Counted from the stretch's first letter, positions 1 through 11,840 are shown. The stretch is DNA of 64,000 nucleotides from Epiperipatus broadwayi (GCA_028023455.1 JAQFVV010000207.1:1189094-1253093), one strand, 5' to 3'. Translations and numbers: made by a program. Notes: a model not told the origin generated them from the letters alone.

Positions 1-2739
1 TTATAAGATATACTATAAACTCCAAAGTCAGTGGGGGCATAGTTATTAAAATAATATATATTTTGTAGGTGTAAGTTTAAAAAAAAAGTATGCATTTTAT
101 CATAAAGACAATTTGCAGTGTTTTTATTTTTATGTTTTTGCTTTCAGCATCTTTCAATTATTGACATTTTTTTAATAATACCTACTGACGTGTTATTTTT
201 TTTAAACTATTTGTCACAAATATATTAAACCGGACCCTATTTATTTACATAAGAGGTATTTCTTCTTTCCTTTTCTCTCTAATCCCTATCATTATCTTTG
301 AAGGCTCCCGGTTCTGCAGGTAGAGATAATAATATCACTGTTAGCAAGTTATCAATAATACAAACTCTCTGCTACTAAATTATAAATCTGGACATCCAAG
401 CACTTTATTTATTTTAAAGAAAACCTTTAGGCGTCTGTTAATTAAGATGCAATTAACATGCTTGCTCGACCAGCTACAAATTTAGTACCCGATTATTCCA
501 GCTAGTTCATTGGAATCTAAATACTGTGAACTCTCCATCCACAACGTAAACCCTATTCTTTTAAATACCCATATGTAATGAATATTTGTCTGATTGAATC
601 CTTAGTCGTTGTTTAAATCTGTCGCATAATTCCTTCCCTCGCTCATGACATTAGCTCAATTAAATTACCCTAAATAGCAGTAATTAAAATATCTATACAC
701 CCAGTTTTCTTTCTTACTCTTTTCAATCCCGTCATTCGTCTTATAATGTAAACACGCACATACATTCTATTTAAAATACATGATTTAATACGCCTTCAGA
801 ATTACGTATATGTATATTTTATAAAATAAACATAAACTAAACACACATTTAATAATAGAATACACACATATAAATAAATAAAATACTTGATTTTAAAGTC
901 TTATTATGAAAGCTAATGTAGATAATTATACCATGGATATCAATAGTTCTATATGTGATTAAGTTCTAATTTATAATTCTTTAGGTGTTTAAAATTTTGA
1001 TTTGCAACGGCTATAAGTTAAGATTTGAAGACATATAACAAAATGAAATTCTTTACCTAGGATTTGAATCCTTCTGTACTTAAATAGGGTAATGTAACAT
1101 TCTGCTGCTTTCAATTGGTTGGTGTTAATTCCTCATAGGATTTTATTGATATACATATTAGCTATTCATGGATTTAGGCACAGACACTGATGATTTCCCA
1201 CATTTCAGATGAACATGACTTTTGCGAAATAACTGCCAGTGTTACTGCAATAAAGTTTCAAGCTAGTCGCATGATCCAATGTGTTCAGCAATGCATTTTG
1301 TCTGCTGGTTTTAACTATTTTAATAAAGACTTTATCACAGAAGAGAATACTGACAGGATGTCTATTGAATAATGATAATATTATTGCTAATAGGGTATGA
1401 TATTTCAACAATGCAGATTTCTCCCTTATATATCCAGTGTCTTTTATCTTAGGATCAATTGAACATACTGCTCTAATTCTATTGAGGTTTCTATTTCTTT
1501 TTTTTTGAAAGTCCATGCTTTGTAAGATTTTCCCCATTTGCTTATATTTCAATTAAACAGTAGTACATGTTCCCTTTGTTTATTAATTAGCAATAGCTGT
1601 TGCAATTATATATATTTTTTTTGTTTTCGTTTTTAAGTTTTAAATTCTTGAATTTATCTTAGATTTCCTTATATCAGTTTTTTTATTTGAATTACATTAG
1701 CTTTCATTTTTAATATTTTATTTGTTGTTTTTTTTTATTTAAATTCTTTTTTTTTAATTTTACTTTTATTTACAGATGCACACACACTCCATTACTTCAA
1801 CATTATAAGACAAAAGAGAAAATCTTATGTTATATTCAACGATTTAATAAAATTTCCCCCCTTGTTTCTTTTTTTTTTTCTATGTGTTTAAATGGATAAG
1901 ATCCTATACATGAAAGGTTAGAGTGATTTGAGGTCAACATGGGCATGGCAATAATATTGGCATCAACATGGGATTTGGGTTTTCATCATCAGATTTGCAA
2001 TGATATGGAAGGTTGAAAAGTTGGAGGTTGGAGTAGATTGAAGCCTGTCCATTAAAGTATGAAGATTTGCTATCTTAATATAAACTGAGCACTGACTATA
2101 TATATGTGTGGAAAGGAAGATGATAATCTGGATCAACTGATGAGTGCTGGTTTAGCACGAAATACTAATATTGGTGATTATTTATCTTTTGTACTGAAAC
2201 AGACAGATCGAAGGATCGATCTTAGTTTCATAGTTTTCATTTTGAAGTACGGTAATTCTAAATCACTATTTACCCGCAATGAGGCTTTTTCTATTCCAGG
2301 CCACATAAATTTTAAGTTAGTTATTTTATGCTTTGTTTAAAAGAATTTAATGTAAATATTACAAGTATAAATATTACAAATTATGATAAATAATATTCGT
2401 GTGTGTGGTTTGTAGGTTTATATTCGCTCAATTTAAAAGTTTCATTGCGTGTATATATTTTTTTTTAATTTTAATCTTTCAAAATTATACAAAGTCATTT
2501 AAAAATGCTGATCAAAAGTCACATTCCTTTGATCGGTATTTTTAGTCAAATCTTACGTGTACAAGATGTATAGAATAATTAGTTTGTACTTTGAAAGTTA
2601 AGATAATGAATTTCAATTTTGTATTCACGAATTCCTATGTAATTATTTAGTTTGTCAATTTAGAATCATGTATTGAATTTAGAAATAAATGTAAATCAAA
2701 CAATGGAAATGAGAAATGTAGGACTCTTATCAAGAAAGG
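1..2739. other. AT-rich unassigned sequence
   Basis: No long open frame, RNA gene or recognisable element. Short frames near 1.2-1.5 kb and 2.1-2.3 kb show no family motif and have the composition of the surrounding AT-rich DNA. Confidence 0.5.
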
Positions 2740-3115
2740 CGAATGCAATTGTATAGTCAAAATTAGATATTGCTGGAGGCCAGAAAATCAAAGGAGGCGG
2801 AGTCATGAACAAAAACTATGCAGAGTGATCAACCGTAGCCATCTTATGTTATAATATACTAGGGGACTCTACTTTTTGACTTTGCTGTGGGTAGACCGCC
2901 TTGGGCTACAGCAAAGTAGTTGTGCCAGAGAAACCATCTCAACTGTGATTAAGAAGTTGCCCGGTAAATTGCAATAATGTTGGGCTAAGTCCAAGAAGCT
3001 GATCCCTGTTCTGCCGATTTAAATCTTTCAAGCCGCTGACCCATAATGTTTCCTGTGCTTCCAGTTTTCTCAATTCCAACCTTTAAATTAATCATGCCGT
3101 TCTAAGGAATCCAAA

Positions 3116-3176
3116 ATGCGCGCCTACGTTCTGCATAAACATTACCGCAAGGAGAAAAGCCGGACGAAGAAGAATG
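3116..3176 (+). CDS. Doubtful first coding exon in a GC-richer patch
   Basis: The stretch from about 2,750 to 3,180 is visibly richer in G, C and CpG than its surroundings. Within it an ATG in a reasonable context (ccaaaATGC) opens a basic peptide starting MRAYVLHKHYRKEKSRTKKN, which runs into AATG|GTAACT, a plausible splice donor. Read without splicing, the frame stops 13 codons further on. CpG-rich codons here contrast with the AT-rich codons of all other frames in the window. I cannot find a downstream exon or a family match, so this could be a first exon of a host gene extending downstream, or a chance frame in a regulatory or repeat-derived patch. Confidence 0.15.
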
Positions 3177-3180
3177 GTAA

Positions 3181-4689
3181 CTCTTGTTACATGAACTTTT
3201 TAACTTTCCTCTAAGCTTAATAATTTTATTATTTAATCTGTTATGAATTAATCTAGGTAATTACATGTAAATTTCTTGCTTTCCTTCGTTAAAATGTTAC
3301 ACTAAAGCCTGTCAGTAAATTTCTTCTCTAATACTTCTGTGCTCTAGTCTTTAGATGATAATTTACTAATATTTTGTGCCTAATGGTAATTCATTAGTGA
3401 ATATACTTATATTTTTATTATTACTTACATTTACAAACAAAGCGATGCCAATAATAATATTTTTCAACTCTAGTTAAAGCCATTAAAGTTTATTTCATAG
3501 TATTATTAGTATATTCATTTTAAAAGTAATTTTCTTTTATCGAACTAAAAAATTTGGTTCGTTTATGTTGAGTTGAGAAGTATTCAAGTACTTGCATTGT
3601 TCCTTTTATTTTGTCAAAATGATATTTTAATCTTTGCTCCAAATAACAGATATAAAATAAAGTCTAAATTTTTATTATCTTATGTTTTATATATGAACGG
3701 AGTAATAATATAAAGTGAATATTTTTGTTACTATTATTACCTTCCGAACAACCTGGGGAGTTATGGGTTTCAGAGTGAAATTAATTAATCGTTACTTTTG
3801 TGATCTTTTGATTTCGCTATGTTTTATTTTGAATAGTCATATCAGATTGTTGTGTAGAAAATGTTACGGAGAGATAATCAAGGTTTTATATAGTTTCGCT
3901 TTAAGTCCACTTCCGATCACTCTTCCTCGATGTTACTGTGGCAGTGCCTTTTCCTTCGCCTAAATTGGCGTCTCATTTTTACTACCAATTGGAAAGAAAG
4001 AAATTCTTCTCCAGATAATCTCTTGGATCACCGGGGTTCGAAAATGATCCCGGCTGGTTGTAGTGTCCCGGATCTACTTGGGGGCATTAAGACTTGTCAA
4101 AGTACAAGCCGCCCGGTCTTCCGTCAATGCACCGCAAGTTGTTATTGTAGTATATTTTAAGCTCTGCAACCATCAGTACATCATTATTATATTATATTTT
4201 TATATAAAACCTCCTCCAATTATTCGTATACGTAATGGTTTGAATCTATTAAAATCAAACAACTTAATATAAAATAGTAATTGAATATTTTAAATGCTCA
4301 AATTACTCTGATTCTCATATCAACTCATACGACCATTTAAAACATATAAATATTGGCATGCGTTTTGTCTATCAGTCTAAAATGATTATTAAGGACTAGT
4401 AGCAAATTATTAGAAATATACGCATGAAAATTTTACCGTATCTGTACATAGTATTCAATGATTTCAATAATTATTAAAAATTTATCTAATCTATTTTTGT
4501 CGCTCTTGTCTTATTACTCTCGAAATCTAGTTAAGCACCTGCTGTCTGTATCGACAACTTAAATATATATTGAATTAGTAACTGTACCAATATCCCGAAT
4601 ATAAGATATATATGAATAACTGATTGTAGGGTAATTTAGTCTGTGTTTTCCAATGAGCTAGTAAAGGGAAAACCACGTACCGTTGTTGC
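3181..4689. other. AT-rich unassigned sequence
   Basis: No supported gene. A less AT-rich patch around 4,030-4,150 has overlapping short frames without recognisable motifs. Confidence 0.45.
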
Positions 4690-4850
4690 GTTGTTCATCG
4701 GTTGGTCATGCCAGGGGTTTGGGTTTGAATTTGGTTTGCATTTTGGAATTTATTCCTAGATGTGGACTGGGTTTGAATTCGGATTACTGTGCATGATTAA
4801 GCATGGTGATTTTACCGGTACAGTACATGTGTGTTGCTATGTGTATCAGT
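4690..4850 (+). repeat. SINE-like dispersed repeat, copy 1
   Basis: This stretch shares blocks in the same order with 63,775-63,930. Both have a GGGTTYGAAT box (compare the tRNA B box GGTTCGANTCC), then GACTGGGTTTGAA, then an ACCRGTACAG block. That fits two diverged copies of a tRNA-derived SINE. The B box here has decayed (GGGTTTGAATT). Ends and target duplications were not resolved. Confidence 0.4.
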
Positions 4851-4909
4851 TATATGAGATAGTGTGGATAGTTGAAGGTTGCTTGAAAATCTGAGTTCAA
4901 ATCCCCAAT

Positions 4910-5064
4910 CATCATCAACCATGATCAATCCACTGCAGGATGAAGGTCTCTCCAAGTTTAATCCATCTTCTCCGATCTTTAGCTTCTCTTTTCCACAACA
5001 CCCCTGCACATTTTCTTATTTCATCCATCCATCTCACATGTGGTCTCTTTCTGGGTCTTTTACA
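4910..5064 (-). mobile_element. RTE-clade LINE, 155-bp 5'-truncated 3' end
   Basis: Read on the minus strand, this encodes the last ~45 residues of the RTE family seen at 28.8, 53.6 and 59.2 kb (ending WIKLGETFILQWIDHG, stop) and finishes in a short (ATG)n tail. It is flanked by a perfect 11-bp target duplication, AAATCCCCAAT, at 4,899-4,909 and 5,065-5,075. The exact TSD, extreme 5' truncation and microsatellite tail are the usual signature of target-primed reverse transcription. Confidence 0.9.
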
Positions 5065-5075
5065 AAATCCCCAAT

Positions 5076-5789
5076 ACTTACATTAATTTAAAATGTTAAT
5101 GACCTTTTAATTATTACTCGTTACCGAATTCTTTTCCCCTCCACTTAATTGTTTAGTCTTTCAGAGTAACACTAAACATTCTTTCTTAAAAAATTTTGAT
5201 TTTTTTTTTTAATATTTTTTAAAATTTATTTCAATAAATTTCACTCTTAACAAACACTATAATCATTATGTAGCGACCTACATTGGTACAATATATTTGC
5301 AAATAATAAATATAATAAATACTAAAAACTATTATTTCAATTTTGACAATATAAAATATTTATTAAAATGAAATATATAGTGAGATTTATAAAGAGCAAT
5401 AACTTATTTCTTATTGAACAGTTATTCCATCAGTAATAAAATTACATAATTAAAAACATCAGAATTGTTATAACTTAGTTTGTAAAGCCTAAATGAATAA
5501 TGTTCACATGATCCAAAACTAATAAAATAAGTTTGAAATTTAAAATTCTAATATTTAAAAGCTGTCAAAAATTTTGCTATATTCTATACAAAATGGTTCT
5601 TTTTCAGAAAATTTATAAGCTACAATAGTATATTGATGACTTCTTATTAACTGTCTTCAATATTTTTAATATAAACTTGACCAAATCATGTTATTCTTTT
5701 AAAATAAGAAATATTATATATATATCTTTATCAAAAAATGTATAAATATATGAACAAATTATGAGTAATATATATAAAAAATTAATAAA
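5076..5789. other. AT-rich unassigned sequence
   Basis: Low-complexity AT-rich DNA with no supported feature. It may include decayed upstream parts of the adjacent Penelope-like relic, but I see no alignable motif. Confidence 0.45.
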
Positions 5790-6608
5790 ACACAATGGCA
5801 GATAGATTTATTTATAAAGGATGTTAATAAGATAGATAAGAATATTAAATTTGTTATAGAAAAAGAAGAGAATAAAATACTAACATATTTAATATGAAGA
5901 AGGGAAATGTAGAATTGAAACATCAATTCATAAGAAAAGTGATATAGATAATAATATAACTAATTGATATTTAAATATAAATATGAGATATAAAATAAAT
6001 AGAATACATTTTACAATTCATAGAGTGGTAATTTATTGTTCAAGTAAAGAAGATTATGTTAAACAGATAGAATTAATTAAAAAAGAATTTATAAATGATG
6101 ATTATCCATATAAATTTATAAATGATAATATTAGATTAATAGAAAATAATATAAATCTACTAATAATAAAGAATAAAGAAAAAGTAATAATAAAGTTAAT
6201 TATATAGGTATAAAGATAGGGGATAATTATGTAGTTAAAAATTTAAATAAAGTTATAGGTAAAATTTAAAAAAAGTTTAGTAATGTATTAAATGTTAAAG
6301 TCGTTAATAAAAGGAGTAAAAATATGATTAGTATTTTAGAAAATAACTATATATTAGTATTTATAATAACAATTTAGATAATAAAATAAATGGCATATAT
6401 GAGACTAATTGTAAGAAGTGTCAAATTAATAATATAAAAATAAATTATGTTGAAGAAACATGTAATTCAATATATAGAAGACTATTACAATATAAATATG
6501 ATAAAAATTCACCAATATTAGAGACAGGGCATGAGTTTGAAAAGGATTCTATAAGGATGATACAATTTTCTGATAATAAAAAAAATAGAAAAATAGAAGA
6601 GTTGACCG
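5790..6608 (+). pseudogene. Penelope-like element relic: RT C-terminus and GIY-YIG endonuclease
   Basis: Translated blocks in different frames line up in the order expected for a Penelope-like element (PLE). First comes NIKFVIEKEENKILTYL (PLE RT type, 'IKFT.E.E...LPFLD'). Then a segment at 5,983-6,207 resembles the PLE region after the RT core (YCSSKEDYVKQIELIKKEF, PYKFI). Finally, at about 6,386-6,605, NGIYETNCKKCQ...INYVEET...TGHEFEKDSIRMIQF matches the GIY-YIG domain plan. GIY is intact, but YIG has become YVE, so the nuclease should be inactive. Several stops and shifts break the frame. The 3' part of the element seems displaced beyond the LINE-A insertions: a block around 6,670-6,690 (TTATATAAGAAATAGGAAG) recurs near 11,350-11,370. 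Confidence 0.7.
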
Positions 6609-6715
6609 GCAAAAATTTTTGATATAAAATACAAAATTTAAAAAAAAAAATTTTTTTCTCATGTGTTTAGTTATATAAGAAATAGGAAGAGGGAACTGCT
6701 AATAAGAAAAGAGGA

Positions 6716-7926
6716 AGAGTGCAAAAAGAAGAGAGGATATGGAAATTATGTTGAAAACGTGCAAGGGTGGGTAAAAAGATGGGGGTTAAATTTAGTGAAG
6801 AAAAATAAAATATAATGATGGTTAATACTGGGGAAAGAGAAGATGTAGAATTTTTATTGGGGGATATAAAGTTAAGTGTGGTGGATAGATATAGGTATTT
6901 AGGATTCATCTTATGTAATCAGGAAAATTGCTTGGATGAATGGGAGAAAAAATTGGTAAATGAAGCAAAGAAACGAAAGCGTTTGGTAAAGAAACTAACA
7001 GTATTTTCATATAATAAATATGATGTAGCTAGAATAGTATGAAAGGGAGTTGCAGTAGCAGGGGTAACATATGGTAATAATGCATTATGTGTTAGTAAAA
7101 GGGTTTTATATTATTTAGAGAAAGTACAAAGGGAAGTAGGAAGAAAAACATTAGATGCAGAGATGTGGACAACAAAGGAGGCAATTCAAGTATAAATGGG
7201 ATCGTCATGTTTTTATATGAGAGATGCAAAAAGCAAAATGAAAATGTTTGGTAGGTTGCAGTTTATGGATAGTAAAACAATAGAAAAATAGTGTTCAATT
7301 GGGTTATGAGTAAAGGGCAGGTAACAAGATGGGTGAGAAAGGTAATGCAGGATGGGAAAGATTTGGATAAGGGATTTATATCAGTATACTTGTATAAAAG
7401 GTGGGATGATTGTGTTAGGAGAATTGTTGAGTGTTATAGTGGTAAGGAATGGGATAAAAGAATAGAAGCATTAATAAAAAAAAGGGAGTTGGAGAGATGG
7501 AGAAGTAGTATGGAGGGTAAGAAGAGTTTAAATATATATAGAAGTAAACAAATTATTGGATGCAAGTTAATTTATGACAATAGTAAGGAAAGTAGTTTAT
7601 TATTTAAGGCTCGAATGGGATCTTTAGCAACAAGAGAATATGCATGTAAATGGAAAACCATGGATAATTTAGTGTGCAAATTGTGTAAGGAAGGTATAGA
7701 AAATATTAGGCATCTGTTGATTGAATGTAAATGTTTGAAAGCAGAAAGGGTAAAGATAATGAAGTTATGGGAGAATAGACATGAACAAAGTGACTATACA
7801 GAAAGTGAGTGATTAGTTTTTATGTTGGGTTTGTGAAGAGATAAGGGGGATTTAGATATAAAGGCCATAGAGTTGACAAAGATTATGTTGTGGAAATGGG
7901 ATGGGGCAGAAAATGGGAAGACTTAA
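6716..7926 (+). pseudogene. LINE-A copy 1: C-terminal part of ORF2 (5'-truncated)
   Basis: This is the carboxy-terminal half of a non-LTR retrotransposon ORF2, colinear with 9,735-10,948 of LINE-A copy 2. It starts after the RT catalytic motif (copy 1 lacks the ADD box). The RT thumb-like block YRYLGFILCNQENCLDEW is at 6,888 onward and the terminal CX2CX8HX4C knuckle (CKLCKEGIENIRHLLIEC) at about 7,675-7,730. Stops interrupt it at several places between 7,040 and 7,290 and at 7,810. The frame ends with KIMLWKWDGAENGKT and TAA at 7,924-7,926, followed by the family's 3' UTR. The upstream edge joins PLE sequence. The clade within the APE-type LINEs is not resolved. Confidence 0.85.
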
Positions 7927-7948
7927 GAGTGGGAAGTGGAGAATAAAA

Positions 7949-8036
7949 TGGCTAACAGGTTTATCTGGGCATAATTGCTGAGATATTTTTGACTTCGTTT
8001 AAGGAGAAGCCAAATACATCACATCACATCAAGAGA
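7949..8036 (+). repeat. LINE-A 3' UTR and (ATCAC)-like tail, copy 1
   Basis: The conserved 3' tail starts GGCTAACAGGTTTATCTGGG, includes CTTCGTTTAAGGAGAAGCC, and ends in ACATCACATCACATCA. The same tail is at 10,977-11,060 and, alone, at 44,914-44,996. It runs directly into the endonuclease coding region of LINE-A copy 2. Confidence 0.85.
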
Positions 8037-10948
8037 ATAATGGTTATAGGAGATATGAATGGGCATATTGAAGAAATTGATGATGTAGACAATAAGAATG
8101 AACAGCTTTTGAAGAAATTTTGTCAGAGAGTAAATTTGAGCATTGGAAACTTATCTAATATTTATGAGGGACAATATATAAGGTCTAGGAATAATATATC
8201 CCACACAATAGATTATATATTGGTAGAGAAAGAAGGAATGAATAAAGTACGGAAAATTAAGGTGTTTGATAATGAAGAGAGAGTATGTAATAGTGATCAT
8301 AATTTTGTTGTAATTGAAATGGTTAGTAATGTGATGAAAAATAGGAATAGAAGTAGAAACAATAGTGAATGATGTGGATGGAGAGTAAATGATAAGAATA
8401 AGTTAGAAGAGTATAAAATACAAGTTGAAGAAACCATGGAAGAGTTGATTGTAAATGAGTATGAGAACTGGTGTGATGAAATATTAAAAGTTGCAAATAG
8501 GGTTTTAGGTGAGAATATTCAGAAAAATAAAAGTAATAGAAAAATGAAAGTTAGTAAAAGTGTAAAAGAGAGGGAAAAAGCATGCAGAGAATATAAGTGT
8601 GCTATTAAGAACAAAGAAAGTGAAAAAGATATTAATGCTAAATGGGAAAAGTACTTAGAAAAGAAGAAGTTAGCTAAAATAGATAATTATAGAGAGAGAA
8701 TGAAACTAAACAGTAAATTATTGAATGATATTAATAAAAGTGGAAGAGATGGGACTAAAAAATTTTGGAATTACATTAAAAGAAGAAATTTACTGGAGAG
8801 AGAGATAGTATTACTGGATGAGGAGGGAATAGAGTGTAGCTCTAGAGAAGAATTAGAGAGAATATTGAATAGTTATGTAATGGATATAGAAAAGATGTTA
8901 GATGTAAAGGACAGAGGAATAGAAAATATGAAAGCATGTAGTAATGGGAATATTGCATTTACAGAAAATGAACTGAATGAGGCAGGGAAGAAATTGAGAA
9001 GTGGTAAGGCTAGAGGATTAGATGGATGGGCAGCAGAGATGGTAATGAATTTGGGGCATAGGGCAAAAGTAAAGTTACTATCATGTTTTAATAAGATGGC
9101 ACAGAAGAGAGTTTTTCCGGGTAGTTGGATAAATACAAGAGTAAGATTATTATTTAAAGGAAAAAGTAAGGATCTTAGAAAGTTAAATAATTATAGACCA
9201 ATAGCAGTACATCAGTTTTATATAAAGTTTTTTCATAAATGGTAGCTGGAAGAGTTGCAAAATGGATGGAAGAAAATAAGGTAGTGGAGGAAATGCAAGG
9301 AGGTTTTAGGCCAGATAGCATATAGGAGATAGTTTATTTGTAGTTACATAACTTATAGATATGAGTAGAAATTCGGGTAGACAATTATATATGAGTTTTA
9401 TAGATATAGAGAAGGCATATGATAGAGTGAATAGAAATAAATTATGGATAAGTTTAGAAAATCTGGGAATGGATGTAGCTTTAGTGGGTGTTATTAAGAA
9501 ATTATATGAAAATAATTACTATACATATCAATTAGGGTATATAGAATCAGTTAAAGTTGAAAATGGGGTGGGACTGAGGCAATGATGCCCTATGTCACCT
9601 ATTTTGTTTGTGTTGTATTTGAGTGAAATGGAGAGAGCAATAGAAAGACTAGGAATAGAAATAGAGATACCATTAACAGGTAGCAAGAGAGTATATACAT
9701 TGTCCGGTCTTTTTTTTTGCGGATGATGTCTTTTTGTGTGCAGAAAGAAGAGAAGATATGGAAGTTATGCTGAGGACATATGCAAGGGTAGGTAAAGATA
9801 TGGGGATTAAATTTAGTGAAGAAAAATCAAATATAATGATGGTGAATACTGGGGAAAGAGAAGACAAAGATTTCTTATTGGGGGATATAAAGTTAAGTGT
9901 GGTGAATAGATATAGTTATTTGGGAATCATCTTGAGTAATAAAAAAAATTGCTTGGATGAATGGCAGAAAAAATTGATAAATGAAGCAAAGAAAATAAAG
10001 GGATTGATAAAGAAATTAACAGTGTTTTCATATAATAAATATGATGTAGCTAGAATTGTATGGAAGGAAGTGGCAGTAGCAGGGTTAACATATGACAATG
10101 ATGCATTCTGTGTTAGTAAAGGGGTATTAGATTGCTTAGAAAAAGAACAAAGGGAAGTCAGAAGACATGCATTAGATGCTGAGGTGTGGATAGCAAAAGA
10201 GGCAATTCAAGGAGAAATGGGATGGTCAAGTTTTTATATGAGGGATGCAAAAAGCAAATTGAAAATGTTCAGTAGATTGCAGTTTATGGATAATAAAAAA
10301 ATAGCCAAAATAGTATTTAATTGGGTTACAAATAAAGGGCAGGCAACAAGATGGGTGAGAAAGGTAATGTGGTATGCAGAAGATTTGGATGAAGAAGTTA
10401 TGTCAGTATACTTGTATAAAAAATGGGATGAATGTGTTAAGAGGATTGTTGAGTGTTGCAGTGGGAAGGAGTGGGATAAAAGAATAGATGCATTAATAAA
10501 GAATAGGGAGTTGGAGAGATGGAGAACTAGTATGGAGAGTAAAATGAGTTTAAATATATATAAAAGTAAACGGAACATTGAGTGTGAGTTAATTTATGAT
10601 AATAGTAAGGAAAGTAGTTTATTGTTTAAGGCTCAAATGGGATCTTTAGCAACAAGGGAATATACACGTAAATGGAAAAATATGGGTGATTTAGTCTGCA
10701 AGTTGTGTAAAGAAGGCATAGGAAATATTAGACATCTGTTACTTCAATGTAAATGTTTGGAAGTGGAAAGGGTACATATAATGAAGTTATGGAAGGTTAA
10801 ATATGAACAAAGTGATTATACAGAAAGTGAGTTATTGGTTTTTATGTTATGTTTGGGAAAAAATAAGGGGGATTTAGATATGAAGATCATGGAGTTGACA
10901 AAGATTATGTTGTGGAAATGGGATGGAGCAGATTATGGGGAAATTTAG
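8037..10948 (+). pseudogene. LINE-A copy 2: APE endonuclease (partial), RT and C-terminal knuckle
   Basis: A 5'-truncated but long ORF2. The second half of an APE endonuclease (8,040-8,369) has VIGDMNGH, NISHTIDYILV and the catalytic NSDHNFV box. A single in-frame TGA at 8,370-8,372 separates it from the RT region (8,373-9,245: KARGLDGWAAEMV, LLFKGK, NNYRPIAV). A frameshift near 9,210 is followed by EEMQGGFRPD. Motif A (FIDIEKAYDRV) lies in 9,361-9,585, then a TGA replaces Gly before CPMSPILF. The catalytic ADDVFL (about 9,720) is displaced by a shift in a poly-T run. From 9,734 the frame is open to 10,948, with SYLGIILSN and the CX2CX8HX4C knuckle (CKLCKEGIGNIRHLLLQC). The damage is light, so this copy is younger than copy 1. 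The clade is not resolved. Confidence 0.9.
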
Positions 10949-10976
10949 GGTGGACAATGGAAAAGGAAGGTAAAGT

Positions 10977-11060
10977 GGCTAACAGGTTTCTCTGGGCATA
11001 GCTGTTGAGAGATTCCTGACTCCATTTAAGGATAAGTCATAGTACATCATATCACATCAA
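10977..11060 (+). repeat. LINE-A 3' UTR and tail, copy 2
   Basis: Same 3' block as at 7,949, diverged (GGCTAACAGGTTTCTCTGGG; ends ACATCATATCACATCA). An AGAGGGAACT decamer just beyond it (11,070-11,079) also occurs at 6,688-6,697 before copy 1 and may be the target duplication of the LINE-A insertion. Confidence 0.8.
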
Positions 11061-11062
11061 AA

Positions 11063-11715
11063 TTTAAAGAGAGGGAACTAAAAGTATAATGATAAAGTTT
11101 TAAATTTTTAATTTGGCAGTTGAAGTTAGAAGATATATAAAAGGTGATTTAAAAAATGTGTTTAAAATAATAATATTATAGATAAAAATAAATTATAAAT
11201 TATTGAATGAATAAATTATAATATTGATTGTTAGTAAAATGAATAATAATAATGTAAAATATAAAAGATATTAAGTTAGAGTTAAATATTTAAAGAGTAA
11301 TAAAAATAAAATAAAAAAAGAATAAAAATAAAAATAATTAAAAGAATTAGTTATATAAAAATAGGAAGCTGCTATTATAAGTGTAAAGTTTAAAGAGGGA
11401 GGTACTGAAAGTATAATGGTAAAATTTTAAAATTTGAATTTAGCATTGAAGTTAGGTGATATAAAAGATGTTTAAAATAATAATATTATAAATTAAAATA
11501 GATTATAAATTATTGAATAAATAAATTATAAATAATGATTGTTAGTAAAATGAATAATAATAATATAAAATATAAAAGATATTAACTTAGAGTTAAATAT
11601 TATAAGAATATAATAAAGAATAAAATTAGAATTTATATAAAAAAATTAATTAATAAATATAGAATGTAAAAAATGGTAAAAAATGAATAATAATAATAAT
11701 AATAATAATGTAAAA
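11063..11715 (+). repeat. Direct tandem repeat, period about 326 bp, probably PLE 3' region
   Basis: Unit 1 starts at 11,063 (TTTAAAGAGAGGGAACTAAAAG) and unit 2 at 11,389 (TTTAAAGAGGGAGGTACTGAAA). Both continue colinearly through AAATTATAAATTATTGAATRAATAAATT and AAAAGATATTAASTTAGAG. A partial third unit follows around 11,680-11,730 after an (AAT)n run. The end of unit 1 contains the TTATATAAAAATAGGAAG block seen next to the PLE relic at 6,671, which ties the repeat to the interrupted PLE. Confidence 0.7.
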
Positions 11716-11807
11716 TATAAAAGATATTATAAGATGTATATAAAGATTGTAAATTATATGTTCATGTATATTTATATTTATGTTCATATGTTTGTATTAT
11801 GTTGTAG

Positions 11808-11840
11808 TTGTGAAGAAGATTGCTGGGGCAATCAAAACTG
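11808..11840 (+). ncRNA. Hammerhead-like motif (degenerate), PLE 3' end
   Basis: TGAAGAA, then a perfect 6-bp stem GATTGC/GCAATC with a TGGG loop, then AAAAC. This follows the minimal hammerhead plan CUGANGA-stem II-GAAAC known from Penelope-like elements, with G12 of the GAAA box changed to A and C3 changed. It lies downstream of the PLE relic. Probably inactive. A chance hairpin cannot be excluded for this copy alone. Confidence 0.35.

Noticed and set aside
5983-6207. Stand-alone small protein
   Set aside because: It fits the Penelope-like RT-to-GIY-YIG linker, with PLE blocks on both sides in other frames.
7291-7812. Separate gene of 173 codons
   Set aside because: It is the C-terminal part of LINE-A ORF2 (colinear with 10,315-10,830), not an independent gene.
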